Shown piece after piece: positions 1 through 8,382 of a stretch of 64,000 nucleotides of DNA. How positions within the stretch are numbered: the stretch's first letter is position 1; the number at the start of each line of letters is the position of its first letter. The notes below the pieces were generated by a model that was not told the origin of the DNA, searched no databases, and saw only the letters and a list, made by a program, of their open reading frames with translations. Origin of the DNA: JANPLG01 sp964609085 (GTDB taxonomy: Bacteria; Armatimonadota; SYMT01); assembly GCA_964609085.1 (NCBI GenBank), contig CAZSRZ010000007.1, positions 1 to 64,000 on the forward strand. Reading direction: 5' to 3'. The translations under genes and the position numbers were made by a program.

Positions 1-1
1 G

Positions 2-892
2 ATGATCAAGCCGGCCTCCTCCGAGCCACACTTCCTGTCATGGTACGCGGCCGAGTTGACCAGGCACGCGCCGGACCTGGGCGGTCACGTGACCGTCGGA
101 AAGTGGACTCGGGATGATCAGAGCTCGACATCGCTGGCCCTAGGAGCGGCGGATGCGGTGGTGGCATATGGCGATGACGCCACTCTGGCTCAGCTCATGC
201 AAGGCTGCCGGCCCGGCACGCGCTTCCTGGGATACGGGCACCGCATCTCCGCCGCCGCCATCTCGCAGACTGCGCTCTCACCCGGCAGGCTGCGGTCCAC
301 CTGCCGACGCCTGGCGGTGGACGTCTGCGTCTTCGATCAGCAGGGCTGCCTCTCGCCACGCGTCGTCTTCGTCGAAGAGGGCGAAGACATCCCCCGTCGC
401 CGGCTGGCAGCGGCACTTGCCGCAGCGCTGGACGAAGTCTCCGTTCATCTCCCGAAGCGACAGACCGAAGCGGGCGAGCAGTCCTCAGCCCACCAGTACC
501 GAGCGCGCTTGGAGATGCGATCCTATCTCGCCCCAGACACTCAGATTCTATTTAGCCGGGGAACTACCGACTGGACCGTGGTCGTGGCACCGGGGTTGGA
601 GGCGCTGGTCGGAGCTCCAGACCGGTGCGCAATCCTCGTCCCAATCGCCGACCTGGATGACCTGCCGGCGACCCTGTTGTCGGCCGGGCTCCCGTGGATT
701 TCCGTGGCTGTGGCCGCACCCTCGGAACGTCGACGGGAGCTTGCGGCCACGCTTCGGGCCGCTGGCATCCCTCACGTCAACAGGCTTGGATCAGCGCATC
801 GGAGCCGGTCGCCGATGCTTCACGGGGGGGTCCACGCAGCCGGGGTGCTGTTGGGCTGCCCGGATTCCGTGGGCAACCCCGAGTCGGTGTGA
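2..892 (+). CDS. LuxC-type acyl-CoA reductase, 5'-truncated
   Basis: The 296 visible residues match the C-terminal two thirds of LuxC-family fatty acyl-CoA reductases, which reduce activated fatty acids to aldehydes with NADPH. The aldehyde-dehydrogenase-like core shows GTRFLGYGHRISAAAIS near residues 72-87, followed by the nucleophile region VCVFDQQGCLSP, where Cys116 would carry the acyl thioester. LuxC proteins usually have about 400-480 residues, and the reading frame is open to the left edge, so the ATG at base 2 is probably internal and the gene starts outside the window. Its usual partners (LuxE-like acyl-protein synthetase, ketosynthase) would lie upstream and cannot be seen. The family call is fairly secure; the physiological substrate is unknown. 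Confidence 0.75.
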   Translation: MIKPASSEPHFLSWYAAELTRHAPDLGGHVTVGKWTRDDQSSTSLALGAADAVVAYGDDATLAQLMQGCRPGTRFLGYGHRISAAAISQTALSPGRLRSTCRRLAVDVCVFDQQGCLSPRVVFVEEGEDIPRRRLAAALAAALDEVSVHLPKRQTEAGEQSSAHQYRARLEMRSYLAPDTQILFSRGTTDWTVVVAPGLEALVGAPDRCAILVPIADLDDLPATLLSAGLPWISVAVAAPSERRRELAATLRAAGIPHVNRLGSAHRSRSPMLHGGVHAAGVLLGCPDSVGNPESV

Positions 893-1142
893 ACATTCCG
901 CCTTGCGATGGGAGGGAGCGCGTTGCAGACCGACGAACGCTCTACCGACCCGCCGAAACCCTTCCTGAAACCTGGGCGCAACGGAATGGTCACAAATACC
1001 GTGCACTCGGCTGAAATTAGGGTGTATACCTTAACCAGCGTCGGTGCACCTTCGGGGCTCCGGCCTCATGTGCTCTCATCCCGATCGGTTCAGCGCAGAG
1101 CCGGCCCGGTCGGCCGACCTCATCAAAGGACTCAGTCATCTC

Positions 1143-1907
1143 ATGAAGCGTCGAGCTTTCACGCTGATCGAGTTGCTTGTCGTCATCGCCATCATCGCCA
1201 TCCTGGCCGCGATCCTCTTCCCGGTCTTCGCGCAGGCGCGTGAGAAGGCGCGAATGGCATCCTGCCAGTCAAACCTCAAGCAACTTGGAAACGCCTTCAC
1301 TCTGTACGTGCAGGACTATGACGAGCGGTATCCCGGAGCCAACCCGGGAGCCTGGAACGACTGCGTACAGATGCCTTACAAGGGCGGCTGGTCAGGGTGG
1401 ATCGGCAATCTGCTGATGCCGTACACCAAGAACACCCGGATCTATGTCTGTCCCAGCCGGGATCAGGCCGTGGGTGTGAATAACGGCTGCGGCACTGCCG
1501 CCTACTTCCAGGTCAGCTACAGCTTCAACTACGTCACCCTCTGGAACGCCGGGCTCGCAACGCTGGACCGCCCGGCGGACCTGATGGCCATGTGGGACAG
1601 CGGCACGGGCTGGGCGGATTGCGGCTACATGAGCACCTGCGGCACCTGGGCGAATCGAGACATCTGCTGGTACCTCCGGAAGATGAACCGCCCCGTGCAG
1701 CCGGGCATGAACTGCGGCGTGAACAGCGTCAACGCCTCCTGGCACAACGACGGTAACAACATCCTCTACGCCGACAACCACGTGAAGTGGGCGCGGTGGG
1801 ATCAGTTGAAGTGGGGCAACATCGCCAACCTGCCTGGGAACCACCCCGTGGCACCGTTGTCGATCATCGCTCCCGCCCCGGCCGGCACGGGCTACGGCAT
1901 CAACTAG
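1143..1907 (+). CDS. Type II secretion/prepilin-like protein (Armatimonadota-type, DUF1559-like)
   Basis: This 254-residue protein starts with a class III signal: MKRRA then FTLIELLVV, with Glu at +5 after the expected prepilin peptidase cleavage and a hydrophobic helix of about 20 residues. The FPVFAQAREKAR stretch after the helix is a recurring feature of the large prepilin-like families of Armatimonadota. The C-terminal part carries a degenerate H-x9-DG-type motif (NILYADNHVKW). Eight cysteines in the exported part suggest disulfides. The ATG at 1143 was chosen because it places the cleavage site correctly; an AAAGGA lies about 12 bases upstream, and the longer frame from 1044 only adds unrelated residues. 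It is probably an exported pseudopilin or surface protein. Function beyond that is unknown. Confidence 0.85.
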   Translation: MKRRAFTLIELLVVIAIIAILAAILFPVFAQAREKARMASCQSNLKQLGNAFTLYVQDYDERYPGANPGAWNDCVQMPYKGGWSGWIGNLLMPYTKNTRIYVCPSRDQAVGVNNGCGTAAYFQVSYSFNYVTLWNAGLATLDRPADLMAMWDSGTGWADCGYMSTCGTWANRDICWYLRKMNRPVQPGMNCGVNSVNASWHNDGNNILYADNHVKWARWDQLKWGNIANLPGNHPVAPLSIIAPAPAGTGYGIN

Positions 1908-1931
1908 CGTCCATCTGGGCGCAACGCGCTA

Positions 1932-1967
1932 CGGAGCCCCGGCCGGCCAGTCCGTGCCGGGGCTCCG
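1932..1967 (+). terminator. Hairpin after the prepilin gene, possible terminator
   Basis: A perfect 12-bp inverted repeat (CGGAGCCCCGGC / GCCGGGGCTCCG) encloses a 12-base loop, 25 bases after the prepilin stop codon and 12 bases before the next start. There is no proper U-tract, so it may be a weak or factor-assisted terminator, or an mRNA 3'-end stabiliser. Confidence 0.5.
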
Positions 1968-1979
1968 CTGTATCTGCCG

Positions 1980-3221
1980 ATGGCGAGAACCAGTGTAAGG
2001 CGTCCGCCCACCCCGGCCACCGGCCGACCAACCGACTCGCGCCGCAGGACGTTGGTGCTCGGCGGATGCCTGCTGGCGCTTTGCGGAGTGATGGTATATG
2101 TATGGTCGGAGCCGATACTGCTCTGGCAGAATCGCTCCGCCGACAGCGCGGCGTTGACCCGCCTGGTTGCCGCCCGGCCGGAGTCCCCGGAGCGAGCGAG
2201 CCTGCTGTGCGAGGCTCTGCTTCGGGAGGGTAAGGGAACCCAGGCGCTGGAAGTGATCACGCCATGGGTGGAGCGCCGCGCCGCTGATCCTCGCATCCGG
2301 ACCCAAATCGGCAGGGCACTGCTGGCCGTCGGCCGGCCCGCCGAGGCCTTCGCGCATCTGCAACTGGCGGTTCGCGCTCTCAACTCGGAAGATCCCGCGA
2401 CCAGATACTGGTTGGGTCGCGCGTTGGAACTGGCTGATCGCGGAGCCGAGGCCGCCCAGGAGTATCAGGCGACGCTGCAACGACACCCGCGGTACGCACC
2501 TGCGTTGCTCCGGCTTGCCGGCATCGCCCGAGCCGAGACCAGGGTGGGTGAAGCCGAGCGCCTGTTTCGTCAGGCTACCGTGATCGAGCCGTCCAACGCC
2601 GAGGCATGGGCCGGCCTGGCCGAAGCCCTCTTCCGGTTGGGACGGGGCGAAGCCGCCGCCACATCGGCGCGCCGGGCACTGCAGATCGCTCCTCACTCAG
2701 CCTCGGCCTCCCTGTGGCTCGCCCGCGCGCTGCAGACGGATCGCTCCTGGACGACGCCCGACGAGGTCGTCAACGCCTACCGCGCCGCTATCCGCGACGG
2801 CGCGGATGCCGTCACCCCGCGTTACTACCTTGCCCAGTTCCTCCGGGAGCAGGGCCGGCGCGAGGAAGCGATGAGAGAGCTGCGGGCGAACATTGCCGCC
2901 AACAGCCTTCACCGGGTCTCCTACTACGAACTCGCTCTCTGTGCCCGGTCGCTCGGGCTGAGAGAAGAGGCCGCCGCCGCACTCAAGCGCTACCGTCGAC
3001 TCAATCAGCTCGATCTTGCCTCCTCCGAGATGGAGTACCGAGTGTGGGTGTCGCCGGAGGATATGGCGCTTCGGCTAGAGCTGGCACGCTTCTACTTCGA
3101 CAACGGCCGGCCGGATCTGGCGAAGCCGCAGGTGGAGTACATCCTGCAACGCCGCAAGGATGATCCCGGCGCGCTCGCGCTGCAGAAGCGGATCGGCGCG
3201 AACCCACAGCCCACCCTATGA
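1980..3221 (+). CDS. Membrane-anchored tetratricopeptide repeat protein
   Basis: The 413-residue product has a basic N-terminus, one hydrophobic segment at about residues 26-46 (signal anchor) and then TPR-like helical hairpins up to about residue 400. Typical repeat hallmarks include LLAVGRPAEAFAHLQLAV, YWLGRALELADRGAEAAQEY and GLAEALFRLGRGEAAATSAR. TPR domains mediate protein contacts. It overlaps the next gene by ATGA and is presumably translated with it. TPR proteins paired with CRTAC1/ASPIC-UnbV proteins are common in Acidobacteria, Planctomycetes and related groups, but the pair has no established role. The repeat region likely faces the periplasm. Confidence 0.8.
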   Translation: MARTSVRRPPTPATGRPTDSRRRTLVLGGCLLALCGVMVYVWSEPILLWQNRSADSAALTRLVAARPESPERASLLCEALLREGKGTQALEVITPWVERRAADPRIRTQIGRALLAVGRPAEAFAHLQLAVRALNSEDPATRYWLGRALELADRGAEAAQEYQATLQRHPRYAPALLRLAGIARAETRVGEAERLFRQATVIEPSNAEAWAGLAEALFRLGRGEAAATSARRALQIAPHSASASLWLARALQTDRSWTTPDEVVNAYRAAIRDGADAVTPRYYLAQFLREQGRREEAMRELRANIAANSLHRVSYYELALCARSLGLREEAAAALKRYRRLNQLDLASSEMEYRVWVSPEDMALRLELARFYFDNGRPDLAKPQVEYILQRRKDDPGALALQKRIGANPQPTL

Positions 3222-4900
3222 ACCTCGCTCGCACCTCCACGCTGTGCCTGGCCCGGCTGGGCATAGCCCTTGCGATCGGCGCAGGCTGCCGACCGCAGCC
3301 CCCGCCCCCCCTTCATCCACCGCCGCAGAGCTCTGCCGGAACCGCGTTGTTTCGTGATACTGCGGCGGATTGGGGGCTGAGATACCAGTACGCTCCCGGC
3401 GGCACCCCCCCGCTCAACATCGTGGAGCTGATGGGTGCCGGCGCGGGATTCGTCGACTTCGATCAGGACGGCTGGCTCGACGTTCTTTGTGTCGGGCAGC
3501 CCCACCCCGCACTCTTCAGGAATGAGGCGGGTAAGGGCTTCCGTGATGTGAGCCGGAGTAGTGGCGTGGATCGGCTGACCGGCCGCTGGTACGGTTGCGC
3601 TACCGGCGATTACGACGACGATGGCCGGGTGGATCTGTTCTTCACCGGCCACAACGTCACCGCACTGCTTCGGAATCTGGGGGGCGGCCGGTTCGTCGAT
3701 GTCACGGATGCCGCGGGAGTCCGGCTGCGGCGATGGTGCTCCAGCGCCGCCTTTGCGGACGTGAACCACGATGGCAGGTTGGACCTCTACGTGGCCTGTT
3801 ACGTGAACTTCGGGCCGGGCATGCCCGAGTTCAAAGAGATTCAGGGCGTGCCTCTCAGTCTAGGCCCGGACGGCTATGACGCGCAAAAAGGTGTGCTGTT
3901 CCTCGGTGTCGGCGGGGGCCGCTTTCGCGACGCCACAGCGAGCGCGGGGTTGACCGATGTTCACGGCAAGGGTCTCGGCGTGGCCTTCGCCGATGCAGAC
4001 GGCGATGGCGACGACGACCTCTACATCGCCAACGATCAGCAACCCCAGGACTTCATGATCAACGACGGGATGGGTCGCTTTCGGAATCTGGCGGACGAGC
4101 GCGGGGTCTCGCTCAGCAGCGAGGGCGACCGGCAGGGCGGGATGGGTCTCGACTGGGGAGACTACGACGGCGACGGTCGGCTCGATCTCTTCGTCGCCAC
4201 CTTTGCCGACGAGCCAAAGAGCCTCTACCGCGCCGTCGATGACAGCCTCTACGAACATGCAGCCGGGCAGGCCGGGATCCAGGCCGTCACCCGCCCATGG
4301 GTGGCCTTCGGCACCCATTTCTGCGACCTGGATCTCGACGGGCGGCTCGATCTGGTGGTGACCAACGGCCACGTCCAGGATTGGATCGAAAAGGCCGATC
4401 CCGGCTCGACGTACCGGCAGGTCTCGCAGGTGTTCAGGAACCTGGGCGCCGGGAGATTTGAGGACATGAGCCGGCAGGCAGGTCCGGACTTCCAGCGGCC
4501 TGTCGTCGGCCGGGCACTGGCCGTCGGCGATGTCGACAACGATGGCGACATGGATCTCCTGATCGCTGACCTGGAGGGCCGTCCGCTGCTGCTTCGAAAC
4601 GATTGGCCACGGAATGGTGCCCACTGGCTGCGGGTGAGGGTAGAGGGCCGGCCGGGGAACCGGCAAGCTCTGGGAGCGAGGATCACCCTGGAGGCGACGA
4701 CAGGCCGCCAAATCCGCGAGGTGCGCACCGACGGCAGCTACCTCGCCGCCAACGATCCGCGCGTCCACTTCGGCCTCGGTGAGGCCGGTGTGGTGAAGCG
4801 CCTGCATGTCCGGTGGCCCGGCGGTGGGGAGCGCGTCTTGACCGATCTCCCCGTGGACCGTGAGATTGTGGTACGGTTCGACAGCCCCGGCAAGCGCTGA
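3218..4900 (+). CDS. CRTAC1-family protein: FG-GAP/VCBS repeats plus ASPIC/UnbV domain
   Basis: This is a 560-residue exported protein. The first 24 residues look like a signal peptide ending IGAGC; the Cys could be lipidated, though the lipobox is imperfect. Residues about 60-460 contain repeated calcium-binding-like motifs of the FG-GAP/VCBS type (DFDQDGWLDVLCVG, DYDDDGRVDLFF, DVNHDGRLDLYV, DADGDGDDDLYIAN, DYDGDGRLDLFV, DLDLDGRLDLVVTNG, DVDNDGDMDLLIA), expected to fold as a beta-propeller. The last 100 residues (GHWLRVRVEGRPGNRQALGA through VHFGLGEAG and WPGGGE) match the ASPIC/UnbV domain. It starts in an ATGA overlap with the TPR gene. The family is confident; the biological role is not known. 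Confidence 0.88.
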   Translation: MNLARTSTLCLARLGIALAIGAGCRPQPPPPLHPPPQSSAGTALFRDTAADWGLRYQYAPGGTPPLNIVELMGAGAGFVDFDQDGWLDVLCVGQPHPALFRNEAGKGFRDVSRSSGVDRLTGRWYGCATGDYDDDGRVDLFFTGHNVTALLRNLGGGRFVDVTDAAGVRLRRWCSSAAFADVNHDGRLDLYVACYVNFGPGMPEFKEIQGVPLSLGPDGYDAQKGVLFLGVGGGRFRDATASAGLTDVHGKGLGVAFADADGDGDDDLYIANDQQPQDFMINDGMGRFRNLADERGVSLSSEGDRQGGMGLDWGDYDGDGRLDLFVATFADEPKSLYRAVDDSLYEHAAGQAGIQAVTRPWVAFGTHFCDLDLDGRLDLVVTNGHVQDWIEKADPGSTYRQVSQVFRNLGAGRFEDMSRQAGPDFQRPVVGRALAVGDVDNDGDMDLLIADLEGRPLLLRNDWPRNGAHWLRVRVEGRPGNRQALGARITLEATTGRQIREVRTDGSYLAANDPRVHFGLGEAGVVKRLHVRWPGGGERVLTDLPVDREIVVRFDSPGKR

Positions 4901-4939
4901 CCTGCCTGGCGGCTCGACGGAAGGGTGAGACGCTCACGT

Positions 4940-6103
4940 ATGACGACCACCGGCGCCGATGGGCCGATTCTCATCCTTACCCAGGGGCATGCCGGCGACC
5001 GGCTTGGGGCCCGGCTCGTACCCGGGATCCGCGCAGCGGCAGGGCAGCGGCCGCTCGTCGGCATCGGCGGCAGCCTCCTGGAGGCGGCCGGGGTTCGCCT
5101 CGTCGGCCGAGCGGACAACATCTCGGCGATGGGCGTCACCGGCCTGATTCCGGTGCTCCCACGCATCTTCGCAACCGTCGTGGGCACGGCTTTCCGAACC
5201 AGGAACCCGTTGCCCGCCTGTATCGTGGCCGTCGACGTATGGCAGCCGCTGCGCGAACTCCAACGATTTGGACCCCATCTGGTGTCCGTCCCGAAGATTT
5301 GCTACCTGCCGCCCGGTCCGAACTTCATCGGACCGACCCGGGTGCACGCAGCAGCGGCGGCGCGGTTCGCCTCGATGATCACCCCTTTTCCGCACCAGGC
5401 GCGCCTCTACTCGGAAGCTGGGGGTCGGGTGGTGCTGGCCGCGCACGCCGGTCTGGAGATCTGCCGCGAGGAGGCGACTGCCCTGCCCTGGGCGGAGCGC
5501 CCTCCGGTCCTGGCGATCCTTCCCGGCAGCCGAGCGCTCGAAATCCGGTATGGGCTGCCCGTTCAACTTGCCGCAGCAGCGATGATCCGCGAGCGATACC
5601 CGGAGTTGGAACCGGTCGTCTGCTGCGCGAGCGAGGCCGTGCGTCGGCAGGTGGTTGCTCTCCGGCCGGACGTCCGGACCGAGATGAACGCCCGCCGCGT
5701 GATGGCGCAGGCCCGATTCGGGATCGTTTGCAGCGGCACGGCTTCGCTGGAGGCGGCCGTGCTGGGGTGCCCGGGCGTCGTAACTTACCACGGCTCACCG
5801 CTGCAGCGGTGGGAGGGCTACACCTTCCACATCAAGCCGTTGACAGCGCTCCGCGCCGCGGGTGTCGCCTCGCCCTACATCGCTCTCCCCAACATCATCA
5901 CTGGTGAGGAACTCTACCCGGAGGAGGTAGATCAGCCGGCGGAGGCGATTGCCCGCGACGCCTTGCGTCTTCTCGACGAAGGTCTGGAAGCGCTGCATCA
6001 TCGCGTGCTCCGGCTCAACGAGATTCTGCCCTGGAATGATGCCGGGACGGCGGTCGGCGCAGAAGTCCGGCGAATCCTCACCCCGACGCCGGTCGCCCAG
6101 TGA
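4940..6103 (+). CDS. lpxB: Lipid-A-disaccharide synthase-like glycosyltransferase (LpxB family, GT19)
   Basis: The 387-residue product has the LpxB layout and length. LpxB joins UDP-2,3-diacylglucosamine and lipid X to make the lipid A disaccharide at the inner membrane. N-terminal GGSLLEAAGVRLVG and ISAMGVTGLIPVLPRI correspond to the LpxB GGPxMxxAG and MGxxEVLxxLPxx motifs. The central LPGSRALEIRYGLP and C-terminal CSGTASLEAAVLGCPGVVTY form the nucleotide-sugar binding half. ATG 4940 is preferred over GTG 4925 because GGAAGGGTGAG lies upstream of it at workable distance, whereas it abuts the GTG. No other lipid A genes are in view, so a diverged paralogue with another acceptor cannot be excluded. 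Confidence 0.75.
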   Translation: MTTTGADGPILILTQGHAGDRLGARLVPGIRAAAGQRPLVGIGGSLLEAAGVRLVGRADNISAMGVTGLIPVLPRIFATVVGTAFRTRNPLPACIVAVDVWQPLRELQRFGPHLVSVPKICYLPPGPNFIGPTRVHAAAAARFASMITPFPHQARLYSEAGGRVVLAAHAGLEICREEATALPWAERPPVLAILPGSRALEIRYGLPVQLAAAAMIRERYPELEPVVCCASEAVRRQVVALRPDVRTEMNARRVMAQARFGIVCSGTASLEAAVLGCPGVVTYHGSPLQRWEGYTFHIKPLTALRAAGVASPYIALPNIITGEELYPEEVDQPAEAIARDALRLLDEGLEALHHRVLRLNEILPWNDAGTAVGAEVRRILTPTPVAQ

Positions 6104-6152
6104 TGGTGGCCCGAGTCGCCGGGAGACCCCCACGTGGGATTGAGCGAAAGGC

Positions 6153-7499
6153 TCAGGCCCTGGCCGCAACATCCGGGTTGTCGCGCCCAGCCACGGCGGC
6201 GCGCCATGTGGGTCGGGGCGTGACGCCTAGTTCCGAGGATTCTGGGGGCATCTCCGGATACTCCTCGTCCTCCGCGTCCGCGTCGCTGTCCAGCGGGGAG
6301 GGTGGGCGCGTGGAGAGTGCATCCAGGCCGCATACTGTCACGCAGACCGACCAGACGGTCTGCCCCAGGCTGAGACCGGCCGTCTCCATCACGCGATTGA
6401 CGATGGCCCCACCGCCACGGAGCGTCTCCAGAAACGCCCAGGCGAAGACGGCGAGCAGCCCGCCGCCGAGGATGCTCAGGATGGCGATCACCCCAAGGTG
6501 GAGCCAGGTTCGACGGGACGCGTGCTTCAGGGCGTCGTGCAGCGCTGCCCCCGGGGCAGCCTGGCCGGTGACTACGGTCATCAGGGCGGGTGCCGCGAGC
6601 GCATGGAACGGAAGGGTGAGCACGAACGCAGCGAGGACCAGAATCGACGGCGCCAGATTCAGCCGCATGGAGAGCAGGATCGCCGGCGGCGCGATGAATA
6701 GCAGGGCGTAGGCGAGGCACAGCGCCGTGCCATAGAGCCAGCGGTCGCGGGTGAGCCGGGCTTCTCCGCCGAAGGGCCGGTTGTCCATCCACTGCCCCGC
6801 CATGCCGAGAAGGCTGGGGGCTGCCCCGATGCCGAAGGCGACAGACCAGATCAGGCACACCACCCAGGCAGCGGTGTGTCCCAGGGGGATCGCGGCGGCG
6901 GCGATCAGGTTGGGGACGGCCAGGATCAGGATCCACAGCAGGGGCTGCTGACCCCAGAGCCGGAGCGCGGCCTGGACCAGCGCGAAGAGACCGGGCGTCT
7001 GGTCGGCGTCCCATTTCGAAACGTCCGTCACCTGGGGCCGATTGGGCAACTCCGCCAGTGGCAGGCGCTCGTGGGACCGCGCACGCTCCCGAGGGGAGCT
7101 TTGCGGTCGCGAGGGTGTGATCGCGGCCGTGGGCGGAGCCTGGGTGTCGGGTGTGGGAGCGGCTTCCAACCGCTGCCGTGCCGGGAGATAAGTGGGGTCG
7201 ATCCGGGACGCAGCCTCAAAGCGCAACCTGGCCTCGGCGCGACGTCCGGCGGTTTCGAGCGCCAGCCCGTAGTGGAACAGCACCTGGGCGTTCTGTGGCT
7301 GCAGATAGTGCGCGCGCTCCAGCACCGCGAGAGCCCCATCCGCGTCACCCATCTGCGCGAGCACCATTCCCAGGGCGGCGTGCAGGAGGGCGTTTTCACC
7401 ATCCTGCTCAATCTGCTCTCGCAGCCGACCGGCGGCGTCTTCCGGTCGATTTGCCTCAAGCGCCTGTAGCGCCTCCCTGAGCACCGCTTGCGAATCCAC
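6153..7499 (-). CDS. TPR protein with C-terminal polytopic membrane domain
   Basis: This is the only clear minus-strand gene. Its 448-residue product has an N-terminal TPR region (residues about 1-110, for example ALGMVLAQMGDADGALAVLE and FHYGLALETAGRRAEARLRF), a Pro/Arg-rich linker (about 115-165), and then six or so hydrophobic segments from about 185 to 380 interrupted by short loops. The tail (about 400-448) is acidic and then basic. I do not recognise the membrane domain. It converges on the LpxB-like gene with about 50 bp between stops and diverges from the NusG-like gene, so the 237-bp region 7500-7736 should hold promoters for both directions; I see no convincing -10/-35 pair there. 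Confidence 0.65.
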   Translation of the reverse strand: MDSQAVLREALQALEANRPEDAAGRLREQIEQDGENALLHAALGMVLAQMGDADGALAVLERAHYLQPQNAQVLFHYGLALETAGRRAEARLRFEAASRIDPTYLPARQRLEAAPTPDTQAPPTAAITPSRPQSSPRERARSHERLPLAELPNRPQVTDVSKWDADQTPGLFALVQAALRLWGQQPLLWILILAVPNLIAAAAIPLGHTAAWVVCLIWSVAFGIGAAPSLLGMAGQWMDNRPFGGEARLTRDRWLYGTALCLAYALLFIAPPAILLSMRLNLAPSILVLAAFVLTLPFHALAAPALMTVVTGQAAPGAALHDALKHASRRTWLHLGVIAILSILGGGLLAVFAWAFLETLRGGGAIVNRVMETAGLSLGQTVWSVCVTVCGLDALSTRPPSPLDSDADAEDEEYPEMPPESSELGVTPRPTWRAAVAGRDNPDVAARA

Positions 7500-7736
7500 T
7501 CCATCCCTCCCGGGCGGCGAGGCCCGCCGCGGCCGCGTACATCGATCTCGTTACGCACCACTCCTGATAGTAATCGTTGGCATCCGACCCGCCGGAGCCA
7601 CACCTGATCGTAGAATCGGGGCGGTGGTCGTCCGGAACGAGTGCCCGTGAGGCGGAATACTGAGATGGCCGGGGTTCGTGGCCAGGCAGAGTGCGTCGCA
7701 GTTCCGGCGTCGCACCAACATCGCGGAGGCGTGGGG

Positions 7737-8249
7737 ATGGCGGCAAGCGACTGGTATGCGGTCTACACTCGCAGCCGGCACGAGAAGCAGGTGGAGGGCT
7801 ACCTGCGACGTCACGAGATCGAGACCTACCTGCCGTTACGACGCACCTGGAGTGCCCGGCGAGATCGGCGGGTGCGGATCGAGGTGCCCGCGCTGCCGGG
7901 TTACCTCTTCGTGCGTACGGAGATGCTCCCGGATACCCGCGCACTCATCAAGCGCAGCTCGGGCGTCATCTGGTTGGTGGAGTCCGTCGGTCGGCCGGCG
8001 CGAATTCCTGAAGCACAGATCGAGTCTCTCCGGACCGTGCTGGCGACAGCCTCTGACCCCGAGGGATATCCGTACTTGAAAGTCGGGGACCGGGTTCGCG
8101 TGGCCCGCGGGCCCCTCGTCGGGGCGGAGGGCTACCTGGTGCGCGTGGAAGAGAGCCGCCACCGCCTGGTGATCGCCGTCGACTACGTCAACCAGGCGCT
8201 CAGCGTGGAGATCGCCGCGTGCGACGTGGAACCTATCCGGCCCGGCTAG
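7737..8249 (+). CDS. Specialised NusG paralogue (UpxY/RfaH/LoaP-type antiterminator)
   Basis: The 170-residue product has an N-terminal NGN domain beginning WYAVYTRSRHEKQVEGYL, with the family's LPGYLFVRTEM motif near residue 60, and a C-terminal KOW region (LKVGDRVRVARGPLVGAEGY, about residues 110-130). Housekeeping NusG sits beside SecE and ribosomal genes; this copy instead stands directly before a polysaccharide locus, as RfaH, UpxY and LoaP factors do. These bind elongating RNA polymerase and suppress termination in long operons. ATG 7737 is fixed by a GGAGG at 7725-7729 with 7-base spacing; the longer frame from 7641 has unrelated sequence. Its likely target is the locus downstream, by inference from position. 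Confidence 0.85.
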   Translation: MAASDWYAVYTRSRHEKQVEGYLRRHEIETYLPLRRTWSARRDRRVRIEVPALPGYLFVRTEMLPDTRALIKRSSGVIWLVESVGRPARIPEAQIESLRTVLATASDPEGYPYLKVGDRVRVARGPLVGAEGYLVRVEESRHRLVIAVDYVNQALSVEIAACDVEPIRPG

Positions 8250-8382
8250 ACCCGAGTGCGACTCAAGCGTGGGGGGCCTGTGGCTATACTTACGGCGCGT
8301 CGTGAGGCGCACGTCGGATCAGGTCGCCCCTATTCGCTCGCGGTTGATGTAACCGAGAGTGCTGCGCTATGTACTTCCCGCG

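Noticed and set aside
6141..6155. TGAGC-GAAAG-GCTCA as a bidirectional terminator between the convergent genes
   Set aside because: The stem is only 5 bp, overlaps the end of the minus-strand gene and has no T-tract.
8285..8290. TATACT as a -10 promoter element before the sugar dehydrogenase
   Set aside because: No acceptable -35 hexamer lies 16-18 bases upstream and there is no extended -10, so the match alone is not enough.
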